Positions 60,534 through 64,000 of a stretch of 64,000 nucleotides of DNA are shown here, piece after piece; position 1 is the stretch's first letter; each line of letters begins with the position of its first letter. The stretch comes from Priapulus caudatus (Eukaryota > Priapulida > Priapulimorpha > Priapulimorphida > Priapulidae). The translations under genes and the position numbers were made by a program. The DNA is taken from NCBI RefSeq assembly GCF_000485595.1, contig NW_014577187.1, positions 220,256 through 284,255 of the forward strand, given 5' to 3'. The notes beneath the pieces were generated by a model. It made no database searches. It had not been told where the DNA came from and was given only the letters and a program-made list of their open reading frames with translations.

Positions 60534-62638
60534 GATTTAAGTATATTATACACTCATTATACAAATACATACAGTCAGCTGATAACATTTTTTTTATAAC
60601 ATAGCTTGCTCTGTTATTAATTACAACAGTGCTCTGTGTAACAAGTTATATATCTGTATAAAACGGAGATTCAATTGCTGTGATGACGCTCCTGTGGAAC
60701 ATATACGGGCGGGGAACCTAATATAGGCATATATTCTCTTACTGAGGGTAAAAGAGGTACATTGTACCAACTATGCTGTTGTTTTCCTGTATATTATTTA
60801 TATGTTCTAATCCAGTTATCCTCGACCAAAATTGTTTACAGTAGGCCTACTGACTATTGCCGATGCACTAATGTTCGCCAGTCTGTCCGCGTTCCAATAT
60901 GTCTCGTTCACTCATACTCATATTTCAGCTCTATGTACATCCGTTAATTGTTTATATCTAGAGACATTTATTCATTCATTTTTTTTTAGTATATAGTCGT
61001 CTGCATAATAACTAATTCTATAGGGGCGGCTAACTTTGATGACCTGCGGGGTTTTCGCCGTCCCCGTGCTCCATTTAGTAATGATTGTATTTGTTGTTTT
61101 TTTGTTCACGGATTTATAATCAATGTGTGATTGTATATAACTTGTATTTATGCGTCTTATGCACAAATAAATTTCTTTGAATCTTGAATGTTGAGTATAT
61201 AGGGAAGCCACTAAAGGTGAGCAGCGTAGCCCATATAGAGCTCTCTGGGAAGGCGAAGATGTATCCACGGTCCCTTCCTTTCCCTTTCAGTGAGGTGGTC
61301 GAAGAGATCATATACTCTCTTATTCAGGAAGGTTTGGAGATATTCCACATTTTTTGAAAGATATTTTATATTTAAAATGTAGGCTATTTTGTAAGAGCTG
61401 TAATGATCATTATTTTCCTCTCATTACTAATGGTTAAACGTCGGAGAGTAGTGCAACATAAAATACTTTTTATACTTACTATTCTCTATTTTCAACGAGA
61501 TATAACATTAAGAAACATCCCTATATACAATTTCCGTGGATCAAGATTTTTTCTAATTAAAAAACACTACTCTCTCAAATATGGATGTACGGATATACGC
61601 CCATTAAGTCTGGGAGTGCCCATTGATAAAGCAGTAACATGCTTGTCTTTTTAAACACAATCGATATTTCCATAAGCACATGCATAATTTTATTATAACA
61701 ACTTTTATGAAAGATTTCCATGAGGACTTCTTTCACGATCTTATTATATATCTTCACATTCACGAAACATTGCACGTACTCTACATAATAATTAATGTCG
61801 AAAATTCAAAAGCCAATCAACGTGGGATTCTATAATGACAAATAATATTGTTTTCATTTTTGTTTTGAAAGTGTCCATTTTTGTTTTCAAATTGTTTTAA
61901 GAATTGTCAATTTGTCACTCATGATATCCGCTCACATAATTATTTTAGCTACGGGCAGCTACGGGTTATGTAGCGCCTTATTGCGGTAAAATGACAAAGC
62001 TGACAATTTTCACCTGCAGGTGGCGCTGGCGCACAGGTAGTTGTTGGTGTATATTTTTGGCGATGTACTTTGGTTATGTCATAACCAAACTTTGGTCATA
62101 ACCAAAACCATGCATGATTAGTCTTAATCTTATAATGATTGCGTCCAAGGACTGTATCGAAGACGAAGAGAGACCAAGTTGATCAAGTAGGCGGATCAAC
62201 ACTGCAGATTGCAGTAGGATCTTGTATTTTCCGCGAGTACTGCTCGGAGTAGGTCATAGGTGGGTTTACCGTTTTTTACCGTTCGTTTAGCCGAAGGGCG
62301 ACATTAGGCACTAACAAACTGATTGTATGCGTCGAGTCCTTTGTAGCATTCCAAATCTTCAGTCGTGTAGGGACTCGGAGTGTTGATAAGATAACTGTAA
62401 ATGTTTGCGTACTTAACTGATGGAAGATACGCAGGATCTGCACTAAAACTGTTACTACTATTACTAAATGGATCCAAATTGTTTATAACTTTCAATTTGT
62501 CCAGATATCGGGCTTTTGCTGTACTGTGTACAGTCGAGTGTTTCAAAGTAAGAGACTTTCGTAACACTTGCATTCAGACGTGCAGCGGGGCTTATGTCGT
62601 AACTAACGAGATCGTGACGTCAGCGAGACCACTCTCTC

Positions 62639-62692
<54 letters not shown>

Positions 62693-62876
62693 TTCAGCCC
62701 TCTGGCTCTACTACTAAACCGGTCTGAAGGTATTATACTATTAGTATTAAATTATAGAAGACACACTCTGATGCATATGCTATTTCTTCCAGCACATGAC
62801 AACATTGGGTGTTTTTTTTGCGATAACTTGTTCTACAACTACTCATTCATTTACGCTGCTGTTATCAAGAAGCTTG
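60534..62876. other. Intergenic, no recognised gene
   Basis: AATAAATTTCTTTGAATCTTGAAT near 61165 resembles the tail of a non-LTR retroelement, with no coding sequence beside it. A (TA)n/(GA)n tract is at 62639-62690. The remaining sequence shows nothing I can name. Confidence 0.45.
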
Positions 62877-63349
62877 TACGTAGGTAGCTCTAGTACTATA
62901 GCCCGCGTACAGTTGCCACTGGGCTATAGCATCAACAATTACGAGTGCTCGGGACCAACTTAGACGTGCTTATACGCAGCTATAAAACGTCTGTGGTAGG
63001 CAATTAATGCCTCTTATCCGAAGTGAATATGCCTTAAGTTATATCAGCTACTAAAATTTAACCTCTAAGTTCTAACTATCGTTGAAATGGTCTACTTGCG
63101 GTATTTCTGGTGAACGAACATTCGATTTGCCAACTTCAAACGGCCATTTCTGGCGGCGCTGCAGCAGCGCCAGTCAGCAGGAACTATGTATTTCCGAACG
63201 TGCAGGGCCGCCCACCCCTCCACGTGCGGAAATACATAGTTCCTGCTGACTGGCTGAAGTAAGTTGGTCCCGAGCACTCGTAATTGTTGATGCTATAGCC
63301 CAGCGGCAACTGTACGCGGGCTATAGTACTAGAGCTAGTACGTAGGTCA
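62877..63349. mobile_element. Nested foldback just upstream of KYNU
   Basis: The outer arms of about 80 bp (AGCTCTAGTACTATAGCCCG... near 62886 and its complement at about 63265-63345) differ by one base over most of their length. The inner arms of about 40 bp (GCCAGTCAGCAGGAACTATG near 63170 and complement near 63210-63252) form a second hairpin. It ends four bases before the ATG at 63353. Confidence 0.8.
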
Positions 63350-63406
63350 ATAATGGCAACTGTACGAGCCCATGATGCACTCTCTTCCACAGGTGGTCAA
63401 AGCACG

Positions 63407-63611
63407 ATGGACAGCATAATTCGCTATATAGGCCCTAATAAGCGAGCTAAGCTAATTGATTCGCATCCTGCCGAATTGATCGCAGCAAAAGCCAAACTGT
63501 TTGAGTGTAAGATCACGGATGAGGAGCTATCTACCAGGCTGGATGAAGAGGACCCTCTAGGCCATTTCAGGGAGAAGTTTCACATACCAAAAATGAGAGA
63601 CTTGCCCTTTA
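63407..63611 (+). CDS. KYNU: Kynureninase, first coding exon (partial)
   Basis: PLP enzyme that cleaves kynurenine and 3-hydroxykynurenine in tryptophan breakdown, cytosolic. The exon encodes ELSTRLDEEDPLGHFREKFH and IPKMRDLPF, closely matching the N-terminus of animal kynureninase (LDEED..RHFRE.F.IPK..DLP). The donor is A|GTAAGT after 63611, and the rest lies beyond the window. The frame is also open from an ATG at 63353, but CTCTTCCACAG ending at 63391 is a good splice acceptor, and the next ATG (63407) gives 44 residues before LDEED, nearer to the usual 32. I therefore prefer 63407. Confidence 0.85.
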
Positions 63612-64000
63612 GTAAGTTGACTTCTGTAATATTACTATTAAAGTAATGTACATACATGTACTAATAAGTGCAGCACGTGAAACCAATTCTACACAGGCAT
63701 AGATTTTGGCATGCATTATATGGCATTTCAGTGAGTATGACAATGTAGGCCTACATTTATGGCAAAATCTATATCAGCATCGAGTGTAGATCTAGAACTA
63801 TAGTAATCACAAGTATCTAATACATATTTGTTGAAGTTTCTCTGTTTGTCTGTTCTCGATTCAATTCAATATGGGTCACTCTAGATATGTCCAAGGATGG
63901 CCATTAGATGAAACATTGGATGCTCAATATCATGGGCATATTGGATTTGACCTCTGAGGTCATCTGACATCGCAAAAGGAAAAAATGATGCAAAAATGAT
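63612..64000. other. Start of the first KYNU coding-region intron
   Basis: AT-rich sequence after the splice donor; no exon or repeat recognised up to the window end. Confidence 0.6.

Overview
This is animal (metazoan) nuclear DNA with intron-rich genes, long AT-rich intergenic sequence, many short DNA transposons, microsatellites and (TTAGGG)n-type interstitial repeats. The proteins sit close to their vertebrate counterparts. AP-4 mu is present, a subunit lost from the fly and nematode models. The style fits a marine invertebrate (deuterostome or lophotrochozoan), but the species cannot be named from the sequence. There is no bacterial organisation.

Five genes are supported by exon-by-exon reading with matching splice phases. 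SNRPD2 (+, 5.3-6.2 kb) is spliceosomal Sm D2 without its last exon. AP4M1 (-) is the AP-4 adaptor mu subunit; its 5' exons lie at 14.2-17.1 kb and its 3' exons occur twice, clean at 2.6-4.8 kb and corrupted at 10.9-13.1 kb. POMT2 (-, 20.7-33.9 kb) is protein O-mannosyltransferase 2; 20 exons form an unbroken 736-residue frame. A membrane-anchored type-B carboxylesterase (+, 35.8-58.0 kb) has a complete Ser-Glu-His triad. The first coding exon of kynureninase (KYNU, +, 63.4 kb) runs off the window. POMT2 and the esterase are head to head about 1.9 kb apart.

Two parts of the assembly look unreliable. The 0-4.9 kb and 8.2-13.2 kb blocks are the same locus, and so are 39.9-46.6 kb and 46.8-53.4 kb, which flank a 15-N gap. 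The copies differ mainly by scattered one-base insertions and deletions, as in uncorrected long reads, so broken exons there should not be read as real pseudogenes.

The intergenic and intronic DNA holds datable insertions: hAT-like elements with 7-8 bp target duplications (16.4, 21.1, 23.6, 26.3, 34.5 kb), TTAA-flanked elements (32.3, 34.3 kb), a TAA-flanked and a TA-flanked MITE, a 9-bp-TSD element carrying CCCTAA repeats, and large foldback elements. The most unusual item is a family of 34-65 bp near-perfect hairpins with CARGAG ends and 7-bp target duplications at 16.1, 18.6, 36.5, 48.0 (two in tandem) and 60.4 kb. Related copies within this window provide an empty site for one of them.
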